Assembly (NCBI GenBank): GCA_019057475.1
Contig: DXJO01000008.1
Coordinates: forward strand, 1-64,000
Length of the DNA stretch: 64,000 nucleotides
Origin: Candidatus Thorarchaeota archaeon
Lineage (GTDB): Archaea; Asgardarchaeota; Thorarchaeia; Thorarchaeales; Thorarchaeaceae
Direction of reading: 5' to 3'
The translations under genes were made by a program, and so were the position numbers. Below are positions 17,399-25,897 of this stretch, one piece after another. Under the pieces are notes generated by a model. The model was given only the letters and a program-made list of their open reading frames with translations. It was not told where the DNA came from and made no database searches. Within the stretch, counting starts at the first letter, position 1. Each line of letters starts with the position of its first letter.

Positions 17399-17453
17399 AG
17401 CTCTGTATTAATGGTTACGGTGGAATCAAGATTGGGGATATCGTGCTTCCATC

Positions 17454-18101
17454 TCAGAGAGTTCTTGCTTTATCCCAATCGTGGCTATAGACATGGGCGT
17501 TGACGGACAGAGTGGTTATTGTGCCTGTAGGAATTCCTGTTCCTTCAGACACGTGTCGTAGAAGCTCTCCCAATGCATACACATTTGCAGGCCATGCGCC
17601 GTACATGTCGTTGGACCGGATAGTCACAGACAGGTCCAGTACCCCTTCACGTTCCATGAAGACGAAGTGATTCAGACACGGAACCTCGTCAGCCTTGATG
17701 TCCTTCCTTGGGTCCCATGTGGAGGCAACGGCTCTCCTTGAGTGAGGACTCTTCTTGAGCTTGGAAATTATGAAATCAATCTGGTTGATGGTCTCTGAAC
17801 CCCATGCGTTCAGACGCTCACCATAGGTATACTCGAAGTCCATCCTGTCCGGGTTAAGCAATTGCGTGGCATACTTGTCGTGCAGCACTTTCTCGCTGAA
17901 GGGGTAGTCTTCGCTCACTCTCTCAGTGTATGGGTCGACCACATGGATGAGCATGTTCCCGTGCCATCGCGTTTCAATCCCCCTCTCATCAAGACGCGAC
18001 ATACCGCTCTCCATTATTTTCCTGATCGCTCGGCGCCATCCATCAACAGGTGTCTTGACTTTTAGATACACTGGCACAATGCTCATCTCGCTCTCTGACA
18101 T
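17454..18101 (-). CDS. thyA: Thymidylate synthase (ThyA family, archaeal type)
   Basis: 215 residues from ATG 18101, which has SD AGAGGGTG eight bases upstream; a longer frame from 18179 exists but lacks an SD. Landmarks: SPHSRRAVASTWDP (the phosphate-binding RR pair), DEVPCLNHF with the catalytic Cys at about 142, SNDMYGAWPANVYALGEL (dUMP-binding Asn and Trp region), and the C-terminal NAHVYSHDWDKA. It methylates dUMP to dTMP with methylene-folate (or a methanopterin analogue). It faces away from the nrdD operon; the two share the 18102-18513 spacer, and both serve dNTP supply. Confidence 0.9.
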   Translation of the reverse strand: MSESEMSIVPVYLKVKTPVDGWRRAIRKIMESGMSRLDERGIETRWHGNMLIHVVDPYTERVSEDYPFSEKVLHDKYATQLLNPDRMDFEYTYGERLNAWGSETINQIDFIISKLKKSPHSRRAVASTWDPRKDIKADEVPCLNHFVFMEREGVLDLSVTIRSNDMYGAWPANVYALGELLRHVSEGTGIPTGTITTLSVNAHVYSHDWDKARTL

Positions 18102-18411
18102 CCGAGTCGCACCCTCTATTCTAGGTTTTGCATCCTGTTTCGAGCTTCGCAAGGATACGATTCGGTCGACCGATAGCATTTCCCAAATCGCGCCAAATCC
18201 CCGGCCACTTCTGTTTCATATGTTGGTACCATTCACTAGAAAGATGTTCGTCTACTGCATCTCAAGTCGAACAAAACGCCCATGTTCGAGTTCACAGCGA
18301 AACAGGAATTTGTAGGAGTTTATGTGTAGCGTGACAGCACAATGGTGTGTGCATCATGACCTGCCCTAGACGCATTAGAATTCCACTAGAAGTTCATTCT
18401 CGATGCGACAA

Positions 18412-18421
18412 GCTTTTTATT
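18412..18421 (+). promoter_or_regulatory. TATA box of the redoxin-nrdD operon
   Basis: GCTTTTTATT about 100 bases before the redoxin start. A start site would be expected near 18446. An SD, GGGAGGA, lies at about 18486-18492. The rest of the 18102-18513 spacer between thyA and this operon holds no gene I can support. Confidence 0.45.
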
Positions 18422-18513
18422 CAGCGCCAACAAATTGGCAATGGCCCGTCGCTCTTGGGAGCGGAGGGTGTGTTGAGCAGCCGCCGGGAGGACTACTGAT
18501 TTCGCCATCTACA

Positions 18514-18780
18514 GTGTACTTGATAACTCAGGAGAATTGCGCTAACTGCCCAGCAGCAAAAGCGGTTGTTCACGAAGCCTTGTCTGATACTGATGTTCCT
18601 GTGAAGATCATCAATCTAGACGACATGGATCCTGACCTTGAGTTTCGACTTCTTGAGAATCAGTTGTTCGTCGCCTCCACTCCGAGCATCATCATTGAGA
18701 GAGGCAGCACCCTGAAGATGATTCACAGCGGCGAAGTGCCCACGATCGACCAAGTCCGTAGTGCAGCTGGAGTTAGCTAG
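18514..18780 (+). CDS. Glutaredoxin/thioredoxin-like protein, likely NrdD redox partner
   Basis: 88 residues from GTG 18514; the frame stays open upstream to 18403, but that part overlaps the TATA box and is unlike protein. The fold is TVYLITQENCANCPAAKAV (redox motif CANC), VPVKIINLDDMDPDLEFRL, cis-Pro loop VASTPSIIIERG, and a final helix. The exact start is uncertain because the SD is about 20 bases before the GTG. Two bases separate its stop from nrdD. Some class III ribonucleotide reductases use a NrdH-type redoxin instead of formate as reductant, and this context fits that role. Confidence 0.8.
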   Translation: MYLITQENCANCPAAKAVVHEALSDTDVPVKIINLDDMDPDLEFRLLENQLFVASTPSIIIERGSTLKMIHSGEVPTIDQVRSAAGVS

Positions 18781-18782
18781 GC

Positions 18783-20927
18783 ATGACCGACATCAACACG
18801 TCAATCACAGACGACCTAGCAAATCTTGGCGCTCGTGAGAAGAAGATGCCTAGGGTTCGTACTACTAGCAGTACCATGGAACCCTTTGCGGCACAGCGAA
18901 TCATTGAGAATCTGATGTTGGAGGCACGCCTGCTTCGCGCAGATGCACAGCTTGTGGCCATGAAGGTCATGGACCGAATCGTGGCGTCTGGCATCAAGTT
19001 CCTCTCAGGTCCGCTGATTCGTGAGATGTGCAACAGCGTGCTTGCAGAACTGGGACTTGAGAAGGAGCGCATACTGTACACTCGTGTCGGTATTCCTATG
19101 TATGACCTGAACCTTCTGATCAATGACCCTGGAGCACACACATCAAATGCTAATCTCATGCGAAACCCAGAGACCATCGCTAAACTCGTTCATGACCAGG
19201 TGATGGAGCAGCACACTTACCTCTCGATTCCTCCTCATCTTGCAGATGCGCACCTGAAGGGCGACATATACATCAAGGACCGCGAGTACTTCTCCACGCG
19301 CGATTATTGCGCGACCTGGGACATGAGGCAGGTTCTCCTCCTAGGGATTGCACCCGATGGGCTCGGCGGAATGCATTCCAGTGCTGCAGGACCCGCCCAG
19401 CATCTTCCAGTCGCAGTCAATCATTCAGCTATCTGGCTTGCCGCGGCGCAATCATCGTTTGCTGGCGGCCAAGGTTACTTCTACTTCAACACATTTCTCG
19501 CCCCCTACATGAAGGGCCTTTCCTACAAGAAGATCAAGCAGGCCGCGCAACAGCTAATCTTCACGCTCACGCAGCAGTATGTGGCCCGAGGCGGTCAGGT
19601 CATCTTCTCCAGCGTTGACCTCACACCAGGCATTCCCAAGATAATGAAGGATGTTCCTGCAGTCTTGCCTGGCGGAAAAGTCACCGAGCAGACCTATGGC
19701 GACTTTGAAGACGAGGCTCGCCAGTTCTTCAATGCGTTCATGGAGGTCATGATTAAGGGTGACATGAAGGGCAAGGGCTTCAACTTCCCGAAGCCGAACA
19801 TTGTCCTGCGTAAGGAGTTCATGAAGCCTGAGTTCGACGAGTCGTGGCGGCTTGTGGGCGAGCTGACTGCCAAGTTCGGGAGCCCGTACTTTGAGAACTA
19901 CCTTAACTGGAGATCCACAATTGAGGCTGGGTGCAGCAGTTGTTGTTCGCACCTGTGGACTGCCAGTAGCGACGAGGAGCTTGAGGAGTTCCTTTCAGGG
20001 AATATGGTCTTTGGGGCGTCTCAGATGGTCACGGCAAACTTCGGTCGCGCGGCGTGGGTTGGTCGGAGCGACGAGGACCACTTCTTTGCTAAGGTGGATG
20101 AGTATCTGGAGTTGAGCAAAGAGGTCATTCTGGAAAAGAAGCGCCTGATGGATAAGCTAATCGCCAGCGGAAGTGTGCCGTTCTACACTCAACCGAAACC
20201 CAATGGCGACCCGTTGATTGACATGAGCACGCGGGAGTTCTTGTTGGGAACAGTTGGCTTTACCGAGATGACGGAAATCGCCGTTGGCTCTCCCCTCCAC
20301 GAGCGTGAGGGCACTCGCTTCGGCATCAAGGTCCTGAAACATCTCAAGAAGCGAGCTAAGGAGTTTGAGAAAGAGACCGGTCTGAGCTTTGGGGTAACTC
20401 GTACACCAGCTGAGAGTGCCGCAGGTCGTCTGGCGTTGAAAGACTACAAGGCCTATCCCGGAATCAGGAAGTACCTCAAGGGCGAAAACCCGAATGTCTA
20501 CTACACCAACAGCACAACGTTGGATGTAGCCTCAGACTTGCCGCTGAGTGACCGAATCAAGAAGGAAGGGATGTTCCACCCGTACATGGACGGTGGCGCG
20601 CTGACACATGTCTATCTAGGTGAAGCTAATCCGGATCCCGACGCTCTGTGGGAGCTCACAAAGAAGATTGCCACATCGACACTTTCCTCTTACTGGAGTT
20701 TCACCAAGGATGTTTTGCAATGTCCGATGTGCAATTACCAGTCCGGTATCGACTGGAGAACCATGAAGTTCAACTCCGTTGAGGAACTGAATCAGATTCC
20801 CTGTCCTAGATGCGGATATGTTGGGGTGGAAATCTTCTCCAGAATTACTGGGTACGTCCAAGGAATTTCCACGTTCAACCCAGCAAAACAACAAGAGTTC
20901 CTGGACAGACACAGGTACACCCTCTAG
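18783..20927 (+). CDS. nrdD: Anaerobic (class III) ribonucleoside-triphosphate reductase
   Basis: 714 residues. The N-terminal ATP-cone-like region (MEPFAAQRIIENLMLEARLL) is followed by the glycyl-radical barrel, with FGVTRTPAESAAGRLALKDY and the cysteine-rich loop EAGCSSCCSHLW. The C-terminal zinc site CPMC...CPRCGYV precedes the glycyl-radical segment SRITGYVQG (glycine at about 692). The final EFLDRHRYTL is the usual end. It reduces NTPs to dNTPs anaerobically and needs an activating radical-SAM enzyme (NrdG), which is not in this window. A redoxin gene is directly upstream. A ten-codon match to its C-terminus recurs at 37138. Confidence 0.95.
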   Translation: MTDINTSITDDLANLGAREKKMPRVRTTSSTMEPFAAQRIIENLMLEARLLRADAQLVAMKVMDRIVASGIKFLSGPLIREMCNSVLAELGLEKERILYTRVGIPMYDLNLLINDPGAHTSNANLMRNPETIAKLVHDQVMEQHTYLSIPPHLADAHLKGDIYIKDREYFSTRDYCATWDMRQVLLLGIAPDGLGGMHSSAAGPAQHLPVAVNHSAIWLAAAQSSFAGGQGYFYFNTFLAPYMKGLSYKKIKQAAQQLIFTLTQQYVARGGQVIFSSVDLTPGIPKIMKDVPAVLPGGKVTEQTYGDFEDEARQFFNAFMEVMIKGDMKGKGFNFPKPNIVLRKEFMKPEFDESWRLVGELTAKFGSPYFENYLNWRSTIEAGCSSCCSHLWTASSDEELEEFLSGNMVFGASQMVTANFGRAAWVGRSDEDHFFAKVDEYLELSKEVILEKKRLMDKLIASGSVPFYTQPKPNGDPLIDMSTREFLLGTVGFTEMTEIAVGSPLHEREGTRFGIKVLKHLKKRAKEFEKETGLSFGVTRTPAESAAGRLALKDYKAYPGIRKYLKGENPNVYYTNSTTLDVASDLPLSDRIKKEGMFHPYMDGGALTHVYLGEANPDPDALWELTKKIATSTLSSYWSFTKDVLQCPMCNYQSGIDWRTMKFNSVEELNQIPCPRCGYVGVEIFSRITGYVQGISTFNPAKQQEFLDRHRYTL

Positions 20928-20934
20928 CTCGAGT

Positions 20935-21017
20935 GCTAAGCTGCAAGTGGGGGCTTATTCGCAGAAAGTCAACAGCAGAAGATTCCCATTCTTCGACAGG
21001 TTGATTCTGGTCTTCAG
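20935..21017 (+). repeat. Degenerate intergenic repeat R2, copy A
   Basis: These 83 bases align without gaps to 32220-32302; by eye 60 of 83 positions match, with the best blocks at both ends (TAAGCTGC...AGTGGGG and GATTCTGGTCTT). The translated frames also agree (KLxVG...FPF...ILVFS), so it may derive from a gene end. It starts 8 bases after the nrdD stop. Confidence 0.5.
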
Positions 21018-21067
21018 TGGTATCACCTAGATGGTGGGCATGCAGGAATAATCTGCTGCCCTTTCTC

Positions 21068-21173
21068 TGAGAGTGCGGGTCATCGATGAAAGTCCAAGGG
21101 TTGTGGGAGTGCGCTTCGTGGACGCTACTCCCGCAAGGACTTCCATCTCCAAGGGATGTCATGATTCAACCTT
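21068..21173 (+). repeat. Degenerate intergenic repeat R1, copy A
   Basis: This matches 22225-22330 at a constant offset of 1157 bases. Over 21081-21173 I count 83 of 93 identical bases. The two copies flank the TBP1 gene and its upstream small ORF. Both read VIDESPRVVG in one frame, but the differences are mostly amino-acid-changing, which argues against a conserved protein. No other gene is seen in 20928-21328. Confidence 0.6.
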
Positions 21174-21328
21174 TCATGCCCATTTCGGAGGTTCTAGTTG
21201 ACAGAGGGCGCATGTGGGTTTTCTAAGGGGTGCAGTTTATCGCATTTGGTTTCAGCTAATCACAACCTCTCTCTTTGGACGATACAAGAAATCTAGCCAA
21301 GAATGCACCGATCACGAGTACCGTGCAA

Positions 21329-21868
21329 CTATGACGGTTCCAATACATCTAGATATGTTAAGAAATGGCTTAGGAGATTCTCCAGGTCCTCTACTTTCTT
21401 TACTCCGGTAAGAACGAGCTTGCCTGAACCAAACGCTAGAACCGTCATTCGCGAGTTTCGCTTGTGGAAAATTAGTCCCGGAAAGGTTTCAGGGATATAG
21501 GTCATTTGATCATAATAGCATTCTGACAGCTTTTCAATGTCTAGCTCCCTTGCCAGGTTTGCAGTGGCTACAATATTCCATACTGCCAGCTTGAAATCGT
21601 ACTGTTCTATAATGCCAGCCTTCTCTAGTTCTCGAAGGACTGCTTTCTTTGCTTCATCTATTTCCTCAAAGCTCTTTGCCCCGGCAAACGCAATAATCCC
21701 GGATTGGTAGAATATGACAGCGATATCTGGACTCTCGAGCCGAAAGGATAGATTGCTGCTTACAAGGCTCTTTCTCTTTACGTGGAACAACCTACTAATA
21801 AGCCCTAAATCGAGTTGAAGCCCTGTCCTTATTGCTCCGAGGATGCTCTGTATCTCACATACAACCAT
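21329..21868 (-). CDS. TATA-binding protein paralogue with degenerate N-terminal lobe
   Basis: 179 residues. The C-terminal half is a clear TBP repeat: WNIVATANLARELDIEKL, YIPETFPGLIFHKRNSRMTV, LAFGSGKLVLTGVKKVEDL. The N-terminal half keeps the outline (FRLESPDIAVIF, SGIIAFAGAKSFEEIDEAKK) but is much diverged. Aligned by eye to other TBPs, the two DNA-kinking phenylalanines of the first lobe become Ser (about 37) and Tyr (54), while those of the second lobe (129 and 146) remain. It could bind TATA boxes differently, or act as a modulator of the second TBP, which is transcribed divergently 630 bases away. Confidence 0.85.
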   Translation of the reverse strand: MVVCEIQSILGAIRTGLQLDLGLISRLFHVKRKSLVSSNLSFRLESPDIAVIFYQSGIIAFAGAKSFEEIDEAKKAVLRELEKAGIIEQYDFKLAVWNIVATANLARELDIEKLSECYYDQMTYIPETFPGLIFHKRNSRMTVLAFGSGKLVLTGVKKVEDLENLLSHFLTYLDVLEPS

Positions 21869-21892
21869 GGTGAGAGTTCTCCAATTGGCTGG

Positions 21893-22099
21893 TCAATCCA
21901 AATATGTTTCTAATAGTCTGCCGGTGAAATGGCATTTTAAGGCGAATGAATGGTTCTGACCATTGATGTTCAGTTCTAGATGCAGGGCATCAGCTTGAAA
22001 AAAAACTCGAAATCGCGTTTCAGACATTCCTATATCAGGCAATGACTGTATCTCAAGAACCACACGCAAAAAGGAGTTTACATCATGGTAAAATGGCAT
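21893..22099 (-). CDS. Hypothetical small protein upstream of TBP1
   Basis: 68 residues, ATG 22099 to a stop 24 bases before the TBP1 start, same strand. The sequence has beta-strand alternation (ETRFRVFFQADALHLELNIN) and no oddities, but no recognised family and no clear SD. It could be a real co-transcribed gene or the remnant of a longer TBP-like region. Confidence 0.35.
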   Translation of the reverse strand: MPFYHDVNSFLRVVLEIQSLPDIGMSETRFRVFFQADALHLELNINGQNHSFALKCHFTGRLLETYLD

Positions 22100-22224
22100 C
22101 GCTGATGCTCCGAAACAGCATAAGCCGTTTATGGACGGATGCAGGAAATGATGAACTTAATGAAACATGTCTTCAAGGAGATTAGCAGATGGGAGCCAAC
22201 AGGGCTGGCTTGGTTCCCGTTTTC

Positions 22225-22330
22225 TGAGATTGGTGGTCATCGATGAGAGTCCAAGGGTTGTGGGAACGCACTTCGTGAACGCTACTCCCGCATGGACTTT
22301 CATCTCGAAGGGATGTCGTGATTCAGCCTT
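22225..22330 (+). repeat. Degenerate intergenic repeat R1, copy B
   Basis: Second copy of the repeat at 21068-21173, same orientation. It lies 170 bases before the start of TBP2. The spacer 22100-22500 holds no gene that I can support apart from this repeat. Confidence 0.6.
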
Positions 22331-22500
22331 ATGTTCTCATACAATGAAATCGATTTGGTCCTAGACTACTCACTAGACGCCATTCTCATGAAAACGGCCT
22401 AAGCTTGGAATTCTCCGGATCAAATCGGGGCAACAGAGATGCAGGAAGCTCTTTGAAGAAGGAAATCGTCAACAAGCATGCGCGAAAGTAGTGATTGCTG

Positions 22501-23022
22501 ATGAGGATTGAAATCGTCAACGTTGTGGCAACTTCAGACATTGGTGAAAGCATCGATCTTGATGAGATTTCTCGGATGCCACAAGTTATTTACAATCCTT
22601 CAAAGTATCGCTGTGCCTATTTCAAGGATGATGGAATGCAAGCCAAGGTTTCCATATTCCCCTCTGGGAAGATGATTGCGGTAGGAGCGAAGAGTGAAGA
22701 AACTGCGCGAAGAGATCTGCTACACGTAACTCAATTATTGGGCGTCAACATAGGTACGATAAAGGTCGAGATTCGAAATGTCGTTGCTACTGTGGATCTA
22801 GAAACTGCTATCAATCTTGAAGCTCTTCAAGACGTGGTTCCAGGAATTATCTATGAACCAGAACAGTTCCCTGGCGCAATCTTCAGGCCTGCGCGTCATC
22901 CTGTGACAGTCCTGATTTTTGGTTCAGGTAAGCTGGTCCTGGCAGGCTTGAAGACTTCTGAGTCGTTGTCTGATATAGTGCAGAATATTGTTCAAGAACT
23001 AAACCTAAGGGATTTCGCATAA
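22501..23022 (+). CDS. tbp: TATA-binding protein
   Basis: 173 residues from ATG 22501 (a TTG two codons earlier is also open). Two direct TBP repeats: IEIVNVVATSDIGESIDLDE with ISIF-like core VSIFPSGKMIAVGAKSEE, and VEIRNVVATVDLETAINLEA with YEPEQFPGAIFRP and VLIFGSGKLVLAGLKTSE. The second lobe has both kinking Phe; in the first lobe one position appears to be Tyr (KYRCAYF). It lacks the acidic C-terminal tail of many archaeal TBPs. It binds TATA boxes and recruits TFB and RNA polymerase. Both TBPs here differ from a textbook sequence, so the main housekeeping TBP may be elsewhere. Confidence 0.9.
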   Translation: MRIEIVNVVATSDIGESIDLDEISRMPQVIYNPSKYRCAYFKDDGMQAKVSIFPSGKMIAVGAKSEETARRDLLHVTQLLGVNIGTIKVEIRNVVATVDLETAINLEALQDVVPGIIYEPEQFPGAIFRPARHPVTVLIFGSGKLVLAGLKTSESLSDIVQNIVQELNLRDFA

Positions 23023-23086
23023 ATTATGACTTGATTCGCGAGATCCCCACACATACTATTCACTTTGACCTGACAGCTAATGTGAA

Positions 23087-24556
23087 CTAATCGTTTGAAA
23101 GTTCTTCTTGAATTGATCTAAACTGATCCAAAGCAGATTCCAGGTTTTCAATAATGTCAGCGGCTATTACCTCAGGTTCAGGTAAGCTATCAATATCCTC
23201 AAGACTCTCATCCTTTATCCAGAGAATGTCAAGGTTCGCCTTGTCTCGTTGGATGATTTCATCATATGTGAATCTTCTAAAGCGTTCTGTTTCAGTACGA
23301 TTATATCTGTTGGATGGATTATAACACTCTATGAACTCTACAAGGTCCTCATACACCAAGGGACTGACTATCAACGTAAAGTGTTTGTTTGTTCTCAAAT
23401 CGTATATCCATAGTTCTTTGGTCCATGGTGTTTCACTAGCTGGTTTTCTATCGAAGAATAGGACATTCGCTTTCACACCTTGCGCATAGAACACCCCTGT
23501 AGGGAGTCTTATCAGCGTATGCACATCACATTCAGCAAGTAATTTGCGTCTGACTGTTTCTCCTGCTCCTCCCTCAAATAGTACGTTATCCGGCACAACA
23601 ATTGCTGCCTTACCCCCTATCTTCAATAAACTCTTGACATGCTGCAGAAAATTGAGTTGCTTATTTGTCGTTGTAGCCCAGAAATCTGGTCTTTCATAAG
23701 TCAGTGATGTCTTAGTGGCCTGCCCTTCTGCATTCATGATTTTGATACTACTTTTTCTACCAAAAGGCGGATTAGTTAGAACGATGTCGAAATGCTCTCC
23801 AGGATGCGACATGAGACTATCCTTAACAGCAATAGGTCCTTTATTCTCATAATACCCACCAATTCCGTGCAAATACAAGTTCATGAGGCAGAGTCTAGCT
23901 GTTTCTGGTACAAGCTCCCATCCCTTGAATGTCTTCATCTTTAAGAACTCTTTCTGGTCCTTGTCTAGCTTATATTGTGAAGAAAGAAATCCATGACCTG
24001 CCAGAAAGAAGCCTCCTGTACCACAAGCTGGATCACATATTGTCCTATTTGGCTCTGGTTGTATTACTTCAACAATGGCTTTAATGAGTGGTCTAGGAGT
24101 GAAATACTGACCTGCCCCACTCTTAATATCCTCTGCATTCTTTTGAAGCAGACCCTCATAGATATCGCCCTTAACATCTACCTTCAAACCCATCCAGACT
24201 TCTCCATCGATTAGATTATTCAGTCGTTTCAACTTTGCTGGATCTTGAATCTTGTTTGATGCACGTCTGAAAATATCTCCTAAAATTCCAGCCTCTTTGC
24301 CTAGTTTGTCAAGAACATGTCTATAATGTTGTTCAAGATCAACACCATCAAGATTTCTTAATGACTCCCAATTAAAACCTGAAGGAATAATGGATTTTCT
24401 ATTGTATGGAGGCTTAGTCTGTTCATCAGCCATCTTGAGGAATAGGAGATACGTCAGTTGTTCCACATAGGCGCCATAACTAACTCCATCATCTCTTAAG
24501 ACATCACAATAATTCCATAATCTTTGAACAATTGAACTCGCATTATTTCGACTCAT
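23087..24556 (-). CDS. hsdM: Type I restriction-modification, DNA methyltransferase subunit
   Basis: 489 residues. An N-terminal HsdM_N helical bundle (IVQRLWNYCDVLRDDGVSYG) precedes the N6-adenine methylase domain: SAM-binding motif ICDPACGTGGFFLAG, and catalytic NPPF in VLTNPPFGRKSS. GQYFTPRPLIKAI is the usual linker motif of this family. It methylates adenines in the sequence chosen by HsdS, protecting host DNA. It directly abuts hsdS (24556/24557), last in the operon hsdR-hsdS-hsdM. Confidence 0.96.
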   Translation of the reverse strand: MSRNNASSIVQRLWNYCDVLRDDGVSYGAYVEQLTYLLFLKMADEQTKPPYNRKSIIPSGFNWESLRNLDGVDLEQHYRHVLDKLGKEAGILGDIFRRASNKIQDPAKLKRLNNLIDGEVWMGLKVDVKGDIYEGLLQKNAEDIKSGAGQYFTPRPLIKAIVEVIQPEPNRTICDPACGTGGFFLAGHGFLSSQYKLDKDQKEFLKMKTFKGWELVPETARLCLMNLYLHGIGGYYENKGPIAVKDSLMSHPGEHFDIVLTNPPFGRKSSIKIMNAEGQATKTSLTYERPDFWATTTNKQLNFLQHVKSLLKIGGKAAIVVPDNVLFEGGAGETVRRKLLAECDVHTLIRLPTGVFYAQGVKANVLFFDRKPASETPWTKELWIYDLRTNKHFTLIVSPLVYEDLVEFIECYNPSNRYNRTETERFRRFTYDEIIQRDKANLDILWIKDESLEDIDSLPEPEVIAADIIENLESALDQFRSIQEELSND

Positions 24557-25897
24557 TCACACTAACCTCTTTTGCACCGACTGCTTTTCTTTTTTGATTC
24601 TACTAAGTAAGGCTTCAGCTGGTTCATCCTTTGCATTCTGTTTAACCAACTGCCCTCGAAAAGCTGAGCGGAGAATTGAGTGTTTCAAATTCTCGGCATA
24701 CTGATGACTCTGTTCAAGATTTCTAAGAGAATTAGAGGCTACCGATAAGTGACGATCAAGAGTATCTACAATCACCTGCTGTTCTGCTTGTGGTGGAATT
24801 GGCACTTTCGTGCTACGAAGACGGTTACCTGTAATAGCATTAAATGTGGTTCCTGTGCTTTGTCGAATAAAATTGTTCTTTAGTGCACGAAATAGATTGA
24901 GGGTGAACGAGGTTTGAGTGCTGTCTTTTGGTCTAACAGCAGCTAATCCCCGTCCTATACAGGCTCTTTCAGGACAGATATTTGTATCTCCAACAGGAGC
25001 TCTTACTGAAAGGAGCACATCTCCTTTTTCAGCAATTCTTATCGGTTCACTACACCATCGGTCAATCTTCGGGTATAATAATCCAAATTCTTTGCTTCCT
25101 TGGAAGAAAGGTAGCCCAATCCCATCTTTGTTATAGGTTGAAGATGGTGGCGATTGGCCGAGTATGATATCAAACGCATCGCCAGCTCTTTTCCATTCCC
25201 ATGAATCCGGGAGCCGCTCTGGTGCTGATTCAGAATGCTGAACTGGTGGGTATTGATTCGATTTTCTCCATTTGGCTGTTAAATCTCCTCTGAATGCGCT
25301 TCGAAGAAGAGAACTTCTGTATTGCTCTGCATTCACCTTGCTTGCAGATAGTGATCTCACACCTGCATCCAATCTACCAAAGAGTTCGTCAATTTTGGAA
25401 ACGATGCGTCTTTGTACATTAAGGGGTGCTAAGGGAATTGAAAGGTTTGAGAGTTTTGTGGCATTCACATTGGGCTGTCCAATGCCTACCTTGCTTTGAC
25501 TGATTTGAATCCAATAGAGCTGGGACTGAAAGTAATAATAAACGTATTTTTTGGAAATCAAATCATTTAAGATAACGCGGATAAGATAAGAGGCGAATAC
25601 AGACTCTGGAATGTGTGATGGGATCATATAGCTTTTGCCAACGGTAGCTCCTGTTCTCGCAAATACTATATCCCCTTCATCAAGCAGGTATTTTGAGATT
25701 TTGTCATCATCTATACTGCAATATGGAACAGTTTTCCAATTCACTTTTCCATCTTGGATGTCTGTAATCCTAAGCATATGTGGTCCTATTGGTTTTTCAT
25801 CTGCACTTGCTGTGTAACCATAATGAATCTTATTTGAAATTTCTCCAATGCGTGTCCATATCCATGAATTTGGAATATCATATTCCTCGGAACTCAT
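24557..25897 (-). CDS. hsdS: Type I restriction-modification, specificity subunit
   Basis: 446 residues with the classic two-fold layout: TRD1 opens with YDIPNSWIWTRIGEI, followed by the first conserved helical region (IPLAPLNVQRRIVSKIDELF, LRSAFRGDLTAKW). TRD2 opens with ERLPDSWEWKRAGDAF, followed by the second conserved helices (VPIPPQAEQQVIVDTL, LRSAFRGQLV). Each TRD reads one half of a bipartite DNA target; the target sequence cannot be deduced. Its start overlaps the hsdR stop by ATGA (25894-25897). Confidence 0.96.
   Translation of the reverse strand: MSSEEYDIPNSWIWTRIGEISNKIHYGYTASADEKPIGPHMLRITDIQDGKVNWKTVPYCSIDDDKISKYLLDEGDIVFARTGATVGKSYMIPSHIPESVFASYLIRVILNDLISKKYVYYYFQSQLYWIQISQSKVGIGQPNVNATKLSNLSIPLAPLNVQRRIVSKIDELFGRLDAGVRSLSASKVNAEQYRSSLLRSAFRGDLTAKWRKSNQYPPVQHSESAPERLPDSWEWKRAGDAFDIILGQSPPSSTYNKDGIGLPFFQGSKEFGLLYPKIDRWCSEPIRIAEKGDVLLSVRAPVGDTNICPERACIGRGLAAVRPKDSTQTSFTLNLFRALKNNFIRQSTGTTFNAITGNRLRSTKVPIPPQAEQQVIVDTLDRHLSVASNSLRNLEQSHQYAENLKHSILRSAFRGQLVKQNAKDEPAEALLSRIKKEKQSVQKRLV

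Noticed and set aside
21068-22330. Repeat R1 as a conserved small protein (VIDESPRVVG)
   Set aside because: Most of the differences between the two copies change the amino acid, contrary to what selection on a protein would give.
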